Below are positions 38,960 to 45,824 of a stretch of DNA of 47,786 nucleotides, piece after piece. Position numbers and translations under genes: made by a program. A model generated the notes under the pieces. The model was not told where the DNA came from, did not search any database, and saw nothing but the letters and a program-made list of their open reading frames with translations. How positions within the stretch are numbered: position 1 is the first letter of the stretch; each line of letters opens with the position of its first letter. This DNA is from an uncultured Oscillibacter sp. (lineage in GTDB: Bacteria; Bacillota; Clostridia; Oscillospirales; Oscillospiraceae), in the NCBI GenBank assembly GCA_902476875.1, contig CABSFC010000008.1, forward strand, positions 1 to 47,786, in the 5' to 3' direction.

Positions 38960-40552
38960 TCAAAGCCCGGCGATCCACCGGCCCGCCTCCCGGCCCATAG
39001 TCTGGGCCATGCTGATGCTCTGTCCCGGCAGGGAGGTGGTGTACTGAAATCCAAAGCGCCCGCCGCAGCAGTTTCCGGTGGCAAACAGGCCGGGGATGGG
39101 CTCAAAATCCCCATCCAGCACCTGCTGATGCTCATCGGTCAGCAGGCCGCTGACCGTCACCAGCAGCTTCAGGGACTGACCGCCGGGCTTGTGGCTGTCC
39201 TTGATCTGCCCGCAGGCATAGAAGGGCGCTTTCTCAATGGGATGGAGCAGATGTGGGTCTTTGCCGAAATCCGCATCCCGCCCGGTTCGGCACAGCTCGT
39301 TATAGCGGCGCACCTCGCCGAGAAAAGCGGCACGCGCCTCCGGTGTGTCAAACATCAGCTCCGCCAATTCTTCCAGAGTATCTGCACAATAAAGAGGGCG
39401 GCGGGTTCCAGCCATGTCCTGATTGAATGTAGCCTTGCCTTTATTGGCCCGAGCTTTTTCCAGCGCCTCGTCCAGTTCGGCAAGCTCCTTTGGGTCCGTG
39501 TAGTCAAACACGGCGTGACAGGGGGCCTGATAAGTGATCTGCTCCCGGATGCTGCTGTCAAAGACGCCCCAGAGCATCCCATTGGGCTGTCTGGCCCCGG
39601 CCAGGGCGGCCAGGATATGGGTTCCGAAGCCCTCGTCGGAATACCGCCTGCCATGCTTGTTCACCCGCAGGACGGCGGTGGATCCCAACACATCAAAGCC
39701 GGGGAAGGAATAATTTCCGCCCACGGCGGCGTGGGAGCGGGGCTCCAGCCGCCCGCCGGCCCACACGCCCATCCGGATGCCGCTGCCGTCCCAGCCGTGG
39801 CCGCTCCAGTCGCCCTCGTCGATCAGGTCGGCGGCTTCGGTCAACAGGTCACGGCACATGGCCTCATTTTTGCTGTAATCCCCGGCGGCCAGAAGCACAC
39901 CCTTGCCGGCCCGGAAGCAGCAGTAACTGCCGTCCGGGAGCTGTCCCACCACGCCGGTCACACGGTCATTTTCTTTGGTCAGATGGCAGGCGCGGACGCC
40001 GAAGAAAAACCGTGCGCCCCGCTCCCTGGCAAGCTGCTGGTTTCCCTTTACCGCCTTATTCTGCAGCGCAACGCCCATTTTCGGCGTACCCGGCCACGCT
40101 TTAAGACCATTGAGAGAACGAGGGAAATTGGGGCTTGGCGGGGTCAAGGCGGGATGGATGCTGTCCTGCTCCTCCTGGGTCAGCGGCTCTATGAACCAGT
40201 CAAAGCAGTCGCCGCACTGCTCCGCATAGGTGCGGATCAGACGCACATTAGAGCGGTTGTTGGTGCGCAGCTGCCAGTCGTTGACAAACTCATCCACATC
40301 CACCGGCGGCAAGCCATGCCGGGCCTGCCACTTGGAATTGATGTGGCCGATCTCGCCGATTCCCAAGATCCACTGCTTTCCCTCCGGCTGCTGCTCCAGC
40401 ACGATGACAGAGGCCCCGGCCTCCGCCGCGCCCCGGGCGGCGCAGGTCCCGGCATGGCCCGCGCCGATGATGATAATATCGGCCTGCTCCCACCTTGTGA
40501 TCTCCGCCTCCGGGATAGGCTCCGGGGGTACAGCCCAGGAAAACTTTGTCAT
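38960..40552 (-). CDS. FAD-dependent oxidoreductase (fumarate-reductase-like flavoprotein)
   Basis: This 530-residue FAD enzyme has the dinucleotide-binding motif IIIIGAGHAGTCAARGAAEA at about residues 26-45 and GLFATGNCCGGRFGFQYTT near the C-terminus, the FAD-binding pattern of the fumarate reductase/ketosteroid dehydrogenase family. It has no signal peptide, so it acts in the cytosol. The substrate is unknown. AAAGGAGAGATCCC precedes the ATG. It follows ribU by 12 bp under FMN-riboswitch control, matching its need for flavin. Confidence 0.88.
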   Translation of the reverse strand: MTKFSWAVPPEPIPEAEITRWEQADIIIIGAGHAGTCAARGAAEAGASVIVLEQQPEGKQWILGIGEIGHINSKWQARHGLPPVDVDEFVNDWQLRTNNRSNVRLIRTYAEQCGDCFDWFIEPLTQEEQDSIHPALTPPSPNFPRSLNGLKAWPGTPKMGVALQNKAVKGNQQLARERGARFFFGVRACHLTKENDRVTGVVGQLPDGSYCCFRAGKGVLLAAGDYSKNEAMCRDLLTEAADLIDEGDWSGHGWDGSGIRMGVWAGGRLEPRSHAAVGGNYSFPGFDVLGSTAVLRVNKHGRRYSDEGFGTHILAALAGARQPNGMLWGVFDSSIREQITYQAPCHAVFDYTDPKELAELDEALEKARANKGKATFNQDMAGTRRPLYCADTLEELAELMFDTPEARAAFLGEVRRYNELCRTGRDADFGKDPHLLHPIEKAPFYACGQIKDSHKPGGQSLKLLVTVSGLLTDEHQQVLDGDFEPIPGLFATGNCCGGRFGFQYTTSLPGQSISMAQTMGREAGRWIAGL

Positions 40553-40564
40553 GGGATCTCTCCT

Positions 40565-41197
40565 TTACTGTGCGGCAGGTACGGCTGCACGGACGCTGAG
40601 CAGGGCGCGCAGGGCATTTCCGCACCGTTTATAGACCAGATAGGTCACCAGAGAGGTGACACCATGCTTTACCAGGTTGAAGGGGAACACGCCGTACAGC
40701 ATCAGGGTGACATTGTCATGCACCAGCGGATTGACGGAGGACCCCATTTCCAGAATGGCCTCCATGGGCATCCCATACAGGGAGGAATACATGGGAAACG
40801 CGATGTATGCGTTAAGGAAAATGGCCATGATGCTGACCAGTACAGTGGAAACGCTTAAAGAGATCATCGCTCCCCTTTTGGTGTGGACGCGCTTGTAGAT
40901 CAAGGCGGCAGGCAGCACAAAGGCGCAGCTGCCCACAATATTCATAAGCTCCCCCACAAAGGCGGTCTCCGTCCCCTGCAGCAGCAGCTTCAGAATGATC
41001 TTTACTACGATCACAGCGCAGCCGCTGACCGGCCCCAGGAAAAAGCCGGCAAACAGAGCCGGCAGCTCGGCGATGTCGAATTTCAAAAAGGTCGGCGCGA
41101 AGGGCAGAGGAATGTTGATGGACATCAGGACAGCGGACAGCGCGCCCAGCATCCCGATAAAAGCGATAGTCTTTGCATGACTGGTCTTGGTATTCAT
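40565..41197 (-). CDS. ribU: Riboflavin ECF transporter S component RibU
   Basis: This 210-residue membrane protein with about six spans is a riboflavin-specific S component of ECF transporters. LKFDIAELPALFAGFFLGP is the RibU signature, and INIPLPFAPTFLKFD lies in the substrate-binding loop. The shared energising module (EcfA/EcfA'/EcfT) is not in the window. An FMN riboswitch and terminator lie in its leader, so uptake falls when FMN is plentiful. AGGAGCG precedes the ATG. Confidence 0.93.
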   Translation of the reverse strand: MNTKTSHAKTIAFIGMLGALSAVLMSINIPLPFAPTFLKFDIAELPALFAGFFLGPVSGCAVIVVKIILKLLLQGTETAFVGELMNIVGSCAFVLPAALIYKRVHTKRGAMISLSVSTVLVSIMAIFLNAYIAFPMYSSLYGMPMEAILEMGSSVNPLVHDNVTLMLYGVFPFNLVKHGVTSLVTYLVYKRCGNALRALLSVRAAVPAAQ

Positions 41198-41225
41198 AAA
41201 ATATACGCTCCTTTGGATCCGGGGG

Positions 41226-41262
41226 AGAGAAAGGGCTCTGGAGTATACAGACTCCAGAGCCC
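41226..41262 (-). terminator. Riboswitch-controlled terminator
   Basis: A perfect 12-bp stem GGGCTCTGGAGT/ACTCCAGAGCCC is followed on the minus strand by CTTTCTCTC. It lies between the FMN aptamer and ribU, so it is the likely expression platform. Confidence 0.85.
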
Positions 41263-41268
41263 TTTGCG

Positions 41269-41375
41269 TCTTCTTTCATCCGGACTATGACCGTCGGTAT
41301 CGGAGTTGCACCGATTCGTGCCTTACGGCTCGCGGACTTTACCGCCGGTGGGGAATTTCACCCCGCCCTGAAGAT
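41269..41375 (-). ncRNA. FMN riboswitch (RFN element)
   Basis: The minus strand carries the conserved RFN core: ATCTTCAGGGCGGGGTGAAA, then TTCCCCACCGGCGGTAAAG, GAGCC, and finally ATAGTCCGGATGAAAGAAGA. This aptamer senses FMN and here precedes ribU, with a terminator between. Confidence 0.96.
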
Positions 41376-41408
41376 CATTATGAAATATTTTGGTGTCAGC
41401 CCGTTGGC

Positions 41409-41804
41409 TTAAAACTCGTAGGGAGGATTGCCGGAGAAGTCGGCGATGACGCCGTGGGCGTCCTCCAGATAGAACACCGCGAAGGTCGGGTTGTCAGCGG
41501 TCTGATAGTTGCCCTTGACAATGGGATTCTCCAGCGCGGCTTCCTTGATGGCCTTGTCGTCCACAAAGACGGCCTTGCCGCTGAGCCGGATCCACTGATA
41601 GGTGGGAGAGGCGACGCTGATCTGGATGTAGGGGTTGGCCTGCAGCTCCTTGTAGACCTCCTTGAAGTTGCCGGTGTTGAACCACAGCTTGCCGTCCTTC
41701 TCGAAGCTGAACATGAAGGGGCGGCACTTGGCCTTGCCATCCAGGCTCACGGTAGCCAGGTACTGGACAGGGTTCTCAGTCAGAAATTCAGATACTTTGC
41801 TCAT
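41409..41804 (-). CDS. PNPOx-family flavin-binding protein
   Basis: This 131-residue split-barrel protein (FLTENPVQYLATVSLDGKAK, PFMFSFEKDGKLWFNT, QWIRLSGKAVFVDD) probably binds FMN or a related cofactor and acts as a small reductase. AAAAGGAGATC fixes the start at 41804. It lies 44 bp after the ywnB-like gene on the same strand and is probably co-transcribed and Rrf2-controlled. It is not fused to a ferredoxin, unlike the protein at 37754-38377. Confidence 0.88.
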   Translation of the reverse strand: MSKVSEFLTENPVQYLATVSLDGKAKCRPFMFSFEKDGKLWFNTGNFKEVYKELQANPYIQISVASPTYQWIRLSGKAVFVDDKAIKEAALENPIVKGNYQTADNPTFAVFYLEDAHGVIADFSGNPPYEF

Positions 41805-41848
41805 AATAATGATCTCCTTTTGATGAAATATTTTCATTGCTTTCGCAA

Positions 41849-42478
41849 TTACTTTCTTACGACACTGATACGCTCCTGGATATGGTTGCCGCTGACGATC
41901 TCGTCGACCATGGCGATGGCGTAGTCCGCATAGCTGATGATGCTTTCGCCCCGTTCATTCAGGGTCAACTCCTCGCCGGCCAGAATGTACGCGCCGGTGC
42001 GCTCGCCCTCCGCCTGGAAGTCACCGGCAGGGCTGATAAAGGTCCACCGCACATCGTTCCGCTCACGCAGATCGGCCAGCGCCTTCCCCTGCGCCTTGGC
42101 CAGAGGCAGGAACATCGCGGGGAAATCGGGGCCGTCGGATACGACTGCGGTGTGCTCCTTGTTCACATACAGGCTTCCGGCGCCGCCGACCACCACGAGC
42201 CGCTTCTCCGTGCCAGAGAGGATGTCGCACAGGTGCATCAGGGACTTGCTGTGCAGCGGGAGCACTTCCTCCGCCCACGCGCCGAAGGCGTCCACGACCA
42301 CATCATAAGCCGCCATATCCTGCGCGGTCAGGTCAAACAGGTCTTTACGGACGTACTGCTTGGCCTCCGTCTGGTTCTCGCCCTTCGCGATGGCGGTCAC
42401 GTCCAGCCCTCTGCCGACAGCCTCCTTCACGACCAGCTTGCCAACTCTGCCGTTTGCACAAACAACTGCAATCTTCAT
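41849..42478 (-). CDS. NAD(P)-dependent oxidoreductase, YwnB-like
   Basis: This 209-residue Rossmann-fold protein of the NmrA/atypical SDR type begins MKIAVVCANGRVGKLVVKEA (the NAD(P)-binding loop) and has LVVVGGAGSLYV and FISPAGDFQAEGERTG typical of the YwnB group. GGAGGTATTCAAA fixes the start at 42478. It is divergent from an Rrf2-type regulator, the same arrangement as ywnA-ywnB of Bacillus. The substrate is unknown; the context suggests an electrophile or redox-stress response. Confidence 0.88.
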   Translation of the reverse strand: MKIAVVCANGRVGKLVVKEAVGRGLDVTAIAKGENQTEAKQYVRKDLFDLTAQDMAAYDVVVDAFGAWAEEVLPLHSKSLMHLCDILSGTEKRLVVVGGAGSLYVNKEHTAVVSDGPDFPAMFLPLAKAQGKALADLRERNDVRWTFISPAGDFQAEGERTGAYILAGEELTLNERGESIISYADYAIAMVDEIVSGNHIQERISVVRK

Positions 42479-42502
42479 TTTGAATACCTCCATCGAAAAA
42501 GT

Positions 42503-42525
42503 GTTGTAATGCTTTTGATTACAAC
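42503..42525. promoter_or_regulatory. Operator 1 of the Rrf2 switch
   Basis: A perfect inverted repeat GTTGTAAT-N7-ATTACAAC lies just downstream of the ywnB-like promoter -10. Confidence 0.75.
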
Positions 42526-42528
42526 GAG

Positions 42529-42557
42529 AGTATAGCACCCCTTCGATGTAATGTCAA
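42529..42557 (-). promoter_or_regulatory. Promoter of the ywnB-like gene
   Basis: On the minus strand TTGACA (42557-42552) and TATACT (42534-42529) are 17 bp apart. Operator 2 overlaps the -35. Confidence 0.85.
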
Positions 42558-42565
42558 GACTTACA
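42547..42565. promoter_or_regulatory. Operator 2 of the Rrf2 switch
   Basis: TGTAAT-N7-CTTACA is one mismatch from the perfect TGTAAT-N7-ATTACA of the flanking sites. Confidence 0.65.
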
Positions 42566-42593
42566 ACGAAATTTTTGAAACTTTTTTTGGCGC

Positions 42594-42612
42594 TGTAATC
42601 ATTGACATTACA
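42594..42612. promoter_or_regulatory. Operator 3 of the Rrf2 switch
   Basis: A perfect TGTAAT-N7-ATTACA overlaps the -35 of the Rrf2 gene promoter, indicating autorepression. Confidence 0.75.
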
Positions 42613-42630
42613 CCTTGTCGCGCTTATAAT
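42602..42630 (+). promoter_or_regulatory. Consensus promoter of the Rrf2 gene
   Basis: TTGACA (42602-42607), 17 bp, TATAAT (42625-42630): both boxes are perfect, so the gene should be strongly transcribed unless repressed. Confidence 0.9.
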
Positions 42631-42653
42631 AAAACGAATGTGAGGTGACCGAT

Positions 42654-43082
42654 ATGCAATTTTCTTCAAGGCTTCCAATCGCGGTACACGTCTTGCTGGC
42701 AATCGTGGAATTTGAGGGAAAGGAAAAGACGACGTCCACCTTCCTGGCCGGAAGTGTAAATGTAAATCCCGTCATCATACGCAATACTCTGGGGCAGTTG
42801 AAAGCTGCGGGGCTTGTTACGGTAAAGGCCGGAGAGGGCGGCGCGTCCCTTGCGAAAAAGCCAGAGGACATTACTCTGGTGAACATCTTTGATGCCGTTG
42901 AGAAAGAGGAAACGTTATTCCATTTTCACGAAAATCCCAACCCCGCATGTCCTGTTGGAAAGAATGTTCACGCGGTATTGGATAACAAGCTCTTCGCGAT
43001 ACGGGAGGCCATGCGGGAAAAGATGGGATCCATCACTTTACAGGATTTAATTGATGATATGAACCATATACTCTCTCAATAG
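42654..43082 (+). CDS. Rrf2-family transcriptional regulator, YwnA-like
   Basis: This 142-residue winged-helix protein is of the Rrf2 family (FSSRLPIAVHVLLAIVEFEG, NVNPVIIRNTLGQLKAAGLV). The three iron-sulfur cysteines of IscR/NsrR are absent; a single Cys in NPNPACPVGKNV matches YwnA-type members. AGGTGACC before the ATG fixes the start at 42654. It faces the ywnB-like gene and probably represses both promoters at TGTAAT-N7-ATTACA sites. Confidence 0.9.
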   Translation: MQFSSRLPIAVHVLLAIVEFEGKEKTTSTFLAGSVNVNPVIIRNTLGQLKAAGLVTVKAGEGGASLAKKPEDITLVNIFDAVEKEETLFHFHENPNPACPVGKNVHAVLDNKLFAIREAMREKMGSITLQDLIDDMNHILSQ

Positions 43083-43088
43083 TTTGAA

Positions 43089-43289
43089 ATGGAGCACTTC
43101 CGCCGTCTGGCATCCATCAAGCAAGATTATTCATGGGAAGCCTATTGCCGTGACCTGTCGAATGACAAGAAGCTGTGGAACAAATTTACCAGGGGCCTGC
43201 AACACGGGCTCCGGCAGATTGATTTTAGAACCTGTTGGAACGACAACGCCACGCAAGAAGAACTTTTGCGGCTGGAGTTTCAAGAATAA
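43089..43289 (+). CDS. Small hypothetical protein
   Basis: This 66-residue ORF starts MEHFRRLASIKQDYSWEAYC. It is not recognised and has no signal peptide or membrane span; the composition is rich in Trp, Arg and Asn. The ribosome site is weak, and it starts 6 bp after the Rrf2 gene. It could be a genuine accessory gene or a remnant. The stretch after it (43290-43334) holds nothing recognised. Confidence 0.4.
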   Translation: MEHFRRLASIKQDYSWEAYCRDLSNDKKLWNKFTRGLQHGLRQIDFRTCWNDNATQEELLRLEFQE

Positions 43290-43334
43290 AAGCTTTCAAG
43301 AGGTGGGGAAGTATACGGTGTTTTCTAAAAAGCA

Positions 43335-43364
43335 TTGACAAACATTCGTTCTATATGTTATCAT
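43335..43364 (+). promoter_or_regulatory. Promoter of the mob-tnp operon
   Basis: TTGACA (43335-43340) and TATCAT (43359-43364) are 18 bp apart, upstream of a structured leader and mobC. Confidence 0.65.
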
Positions 43365-43420
43365 GTAATCCCTTGTGAAAAGGGAACAAACTGAATAGGC
43401 TATACTGATCGAAACAGTAA

Positions 43421-43509
43421 AAGCCGGTTACATAGACAACCACACAAGAACCCCAGCGGGAGGTGAGTTCCCGCTGGGGTCGGTGCGTCTATGTACCGGC
43501 TTCTTTTTT
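43421..43509 (+). terminator. Two-tier leader hairpin/attenuator before mobC
   Basis: An outer stem AAGCCGGTTACATAGAC with GTCTATGTACCGGCTT (one bulge) encloses an inner perfect 11-bp hairpin CCCCAGCGGGA/TCCCGCTGGGG and is followed by TTTTTT. It lies between the promoter and mobC, so it should stop most transcripts unless relieved. Confidence 0.75.
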
Positions 43510-43797
43510 GTTTTGACAACTGAATGACCGTCCGAGAGTGGTAACTGTGCCAAGACCTCCCGCCACAGGGAATGAGCAAGACAACGCCGCTGAAAGGGGG
43601 CGGAACACTCCCGGGTAGAACGGCAAATGACCCCCACGCTCCACAGAAAAGAAGCCGCCGAACGACAGCCCGCAGCCCTGTCTTGTGGGGTAGCGAGCAT
43701 AGCTTTTGTGTTGCCGGGGGCGCCCCAAAAGCGGGCGGCGCTTTGCGTCGAAAGGGGTTTCACCCCTATCACCCCGGCCGGAAAGGAGCGGCACAAC
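43510..43797 (+). other. Gene-free region before mobC, probable oriT site
   Basis: No gene is supported here, although long frames stay open. The stretch contains GC-rich inverted repeats (GGGGGCGCCCC near 43719 and GGGGTTTCACCCC near 43756) directly upstream of mobC, where mobilizable elements usually carry oriT. A nick site cannot be assigned from sequence alone. Confidence 0.35.
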
Positions 43798-44103
43798 ATG
43801 ACCGACAGAAAGAGGACGACAGCCATCCAGGTGCGGGTGACTGAGCAGGAAAAACGGAAGCTGGAACGTCAGGCCAAGCGGTGCGGCCTGTCCCTGTCCG
43901 GGTATCTCCGGCGGGCAGGCGCTGGGAAGCCTGCGGCGGCTTTCCCCAGCCAGCGGTTCCATGACCTCTACCGGCAGGTCAACGGCCTGCGGGATAATCT
44001 CACTACCCAGCCCATGGAGCGGACAGCGGCCCAACTGGACGAGCTGGCGGGGCAGATCCTGACGGCCTACACCAGCGGGGGTGTGGACGATGGCAGTAAC
44101 TAA
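43798..44103 (+). CDS. mobC: Mobilization accessory protein MobC
   Basis: This 101-residue relaxosome protein has a ribbon-helix-helix start (TTAIQVRVTEQEKRKLERQA) and the MobC core (CGLSLSGYLRRAGAGKP). It helps the relaxase at oriT. AAAGGAGCGGCACAAC fixes the start at 43798; longer upstream frames are non-coding. Its end overlaps the relaxase start by 14 bp. Confidence 0.9.
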   Translation: MTDRKRTTAIQVRVTEQEKRKLERQAKRCGLSLSGYLRRAGAGKPAAAFPSQRFHDLYRQVNGLRDNLTTQPMERTAAQLDELAGQILTAYTSGGVDDGSN

Positions 44104-45472
44104 AATCTGGCCTGTCAAGGACAGTTTGGCCCGAGTGGTGGATTATGCCCAAAACCCGGAGAAAACCATCTACTCGGACTTACAGAATGTTCTCCACTAC
44201 GCCGCGAACAAGGAAAAGACCGTTGAGGGGGTGGAACGAGCCATGTTCGTCACCGGCGTAAACTGCAACCGGGACACTGCCTTTCAAGAAATGCAGGCGG
44301 TCAAGGAGCGGTTTGGCAAGACGGGCGGCAACGTGGCCTACCATGCCTATCAGAGCTTTAGGCCCGGTGAAGTCACCCCGGAGCTGTGCCACCGGCTCGG
44401 GGTGGAACTGGCAAAGCGGATGTGGGGCGACGAGTACCAGGTGCTTGTCGCCACCCACTTCAACACAGGAACTTATCACAATCATTTTGTGGTCAATTCC
44501 GTTGGCCTGTGGGACGGCAGGAAATTCAACTGCGGCAAACGGGCCTACTATCAGTTTCGCCAGTTATCGGACGATTTATGCAGGGAATACCAGCTTTCCA
44601 TCATCAAAAATCCAAAAGGCAAAACACCCCGGAGCATTTACTTTGCGGAAAAGAACGGCGAACCCACCAAGTACAACTTGATGCGTGAAGCCCTGGACGC
44701 CGCTCTCAAGGTCAGCGTAGACGGCAACGACCTGCGAAAAGCCCTCCAGGAACAGGGCTACGAGTTGGACGCCAACCCCGCTCGCAAATATGCCACCCTG
44801 CGGCGGATCGGGAGCAAAAAGGCGGTGCGGCTGTACCGGCTGGGGGAGGGCTACGACCTCCCCGCACTTCGGGAACGGATCGAGGCAAACCGCCAGCGGT
44901 ACGCCTATGACTTGGGTTATCAGCGGTACAGGCCCATTCCCGTTCAGCGGCTCCAGCCCAAACGACTGCGGTTGAAAGGCTCTTTCAGCATAGTGAAAAA
45001 GGTGGGCGGTTTTCGGGGTCTGTATCTGCACTACTGCTACTGCCTGGGAATTATTCCTAAAAACAGCGCCCACAAACCGCTTTCCCCGGAGCTGCGGGAG
45101 GAATGCCGCCGTCTGGACAGTATCAGCCGCCAGACGAAGTTGATTTGCCGGGAAAAGCTGGACACAGTGGGAGATGTTTCGGACTTTATCAGTAGGAAAC
45201 AGGCTGATATAAAAGAGTTAAGCAACGCCCGTCAGAAGTGCTACAATCGTCTGCGCCGCTGTGAGAATGGGACGGAGATCGCCCAAATCAAGGCCCAGCG
45301 TGACCGGCTGACAGCGGCGATGGCCGTTTACCGAAAGGACATCAAAACTGCCGAGGGAGTACTCTCTCGGCACGACAGGCTGAAAGAGAACTTGAAGCTG
45401 GAACAGGAAATGCAGGCCCAGCGCATGGGCCGCACACAGGATAGGTTCAGAGAAAGGAGCGGAGCCAGATGA
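44090..45472 (+). CDS. Relaxase/mobilization nuclease
   Basis: This 460-residue MOB-type relaxase nicks oriT and pilots DNA transfer. The N-terminal nuclease domain starts MAVTKIWPVKDSLARVVDYA; the metal-binding histidines are in VATHFNTGTYHNHFVVNSV. The C-terminus is a charged, probably coiled helical region. It is translationally coupled to mobC and to tnpW (ATGA overlap). Confidence 0.93.
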   Translation: MAVTKIWPVKDSLARVVDYAQNPEKTIYSDLQNVLHYAANKEKTVEGVERAMFVTGVNCNRDTAFQEMQAVKERFGKTGGNVAYHAYQSFRPGEVTPELCHRLGVELAKRMWGDEYQVLVATHFNTGTYHNHFVVNSVGLWDGRKFNCGKRAYYQFRQLSDDLCREYQLSIIKNPKGKTPRSIYFAEKNGEPTKYNLMREALDAALKVSVDGNDLRKALQEQGYELDANPARKYATLRRIGSKKAVRLYRLGEGYDLPALRERIEANRQRYAYDLGYQRYRPIPVQRLQPKRLRLKGSFSIVKKVGGFRGLYLHYCYCLGIIPKNSAHKPLSPELREECRRLDSISRQTKLICREKLDTVGDVSDFISRKQADIKELSNARQKCYNRLRRCENGTEIAQIKAQRDRLTAAMAVYRKDIKTAEGVLSRHDRLKENLKLEQEMQAQRMGRTQDRFRERSGAR

Positions 45473-45741
45473 ACATTTTTCAGATTGAATTAACTGAAAA
45501 AGAGTGGGAAATCCATGAGAAAATACAAGCCAGAGTAAAGGCAGAAACCGCATATCTCGCCACATTGAATTCAGAACAGCGCCTTGCATGGTTCCGGGAA
45601 CGTCAGTACCCCCATCCCATCAGCTTTGAGCGGGAGATCGGCGGCACCGTCTATTCCGTCAACGCCCATTTCAGCGGTGACGCCGCCGAAGCCGTGGAGC
45701 AGAAGGTAAAACGCATTCTCGGTCGAAATATCACACGTTAA
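45469..45741 (+). CDS. tnpW: Transposon-encoded protein TnpW
   Basis: This 90-residue protein matches the TnpW family of Tn4451-type elements (PISFEREIGGTVYSVNAHFS, EAVEQKVKRIL). Its function is not established. The start codon overlaps the relaxase stop (ATGA). Confidence 0.85.
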   Translation: MNIFQIELTEKEWEIHEKIQARVKAETAYLATLNSEQRLAWFRERQYPHPISFEREIGGTVYSVNAHFSGDAAEAVEQKVKRILGRNITR

Positions 45742-45824
45742 AGTGTTGAAGTTTTACGCCAGATATGGTATGATAAGGCTACCCTGCAATTCATATCACA
45801 TCCGGCTGCGGAAAGGAGCATATT

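Noticed and set aside
43627..43797. Upstream extension of mobC
   Set aside because: The AAAGGAGCGG site and the MobC family start agree on 43798; the extension covers probable oriT sequence.
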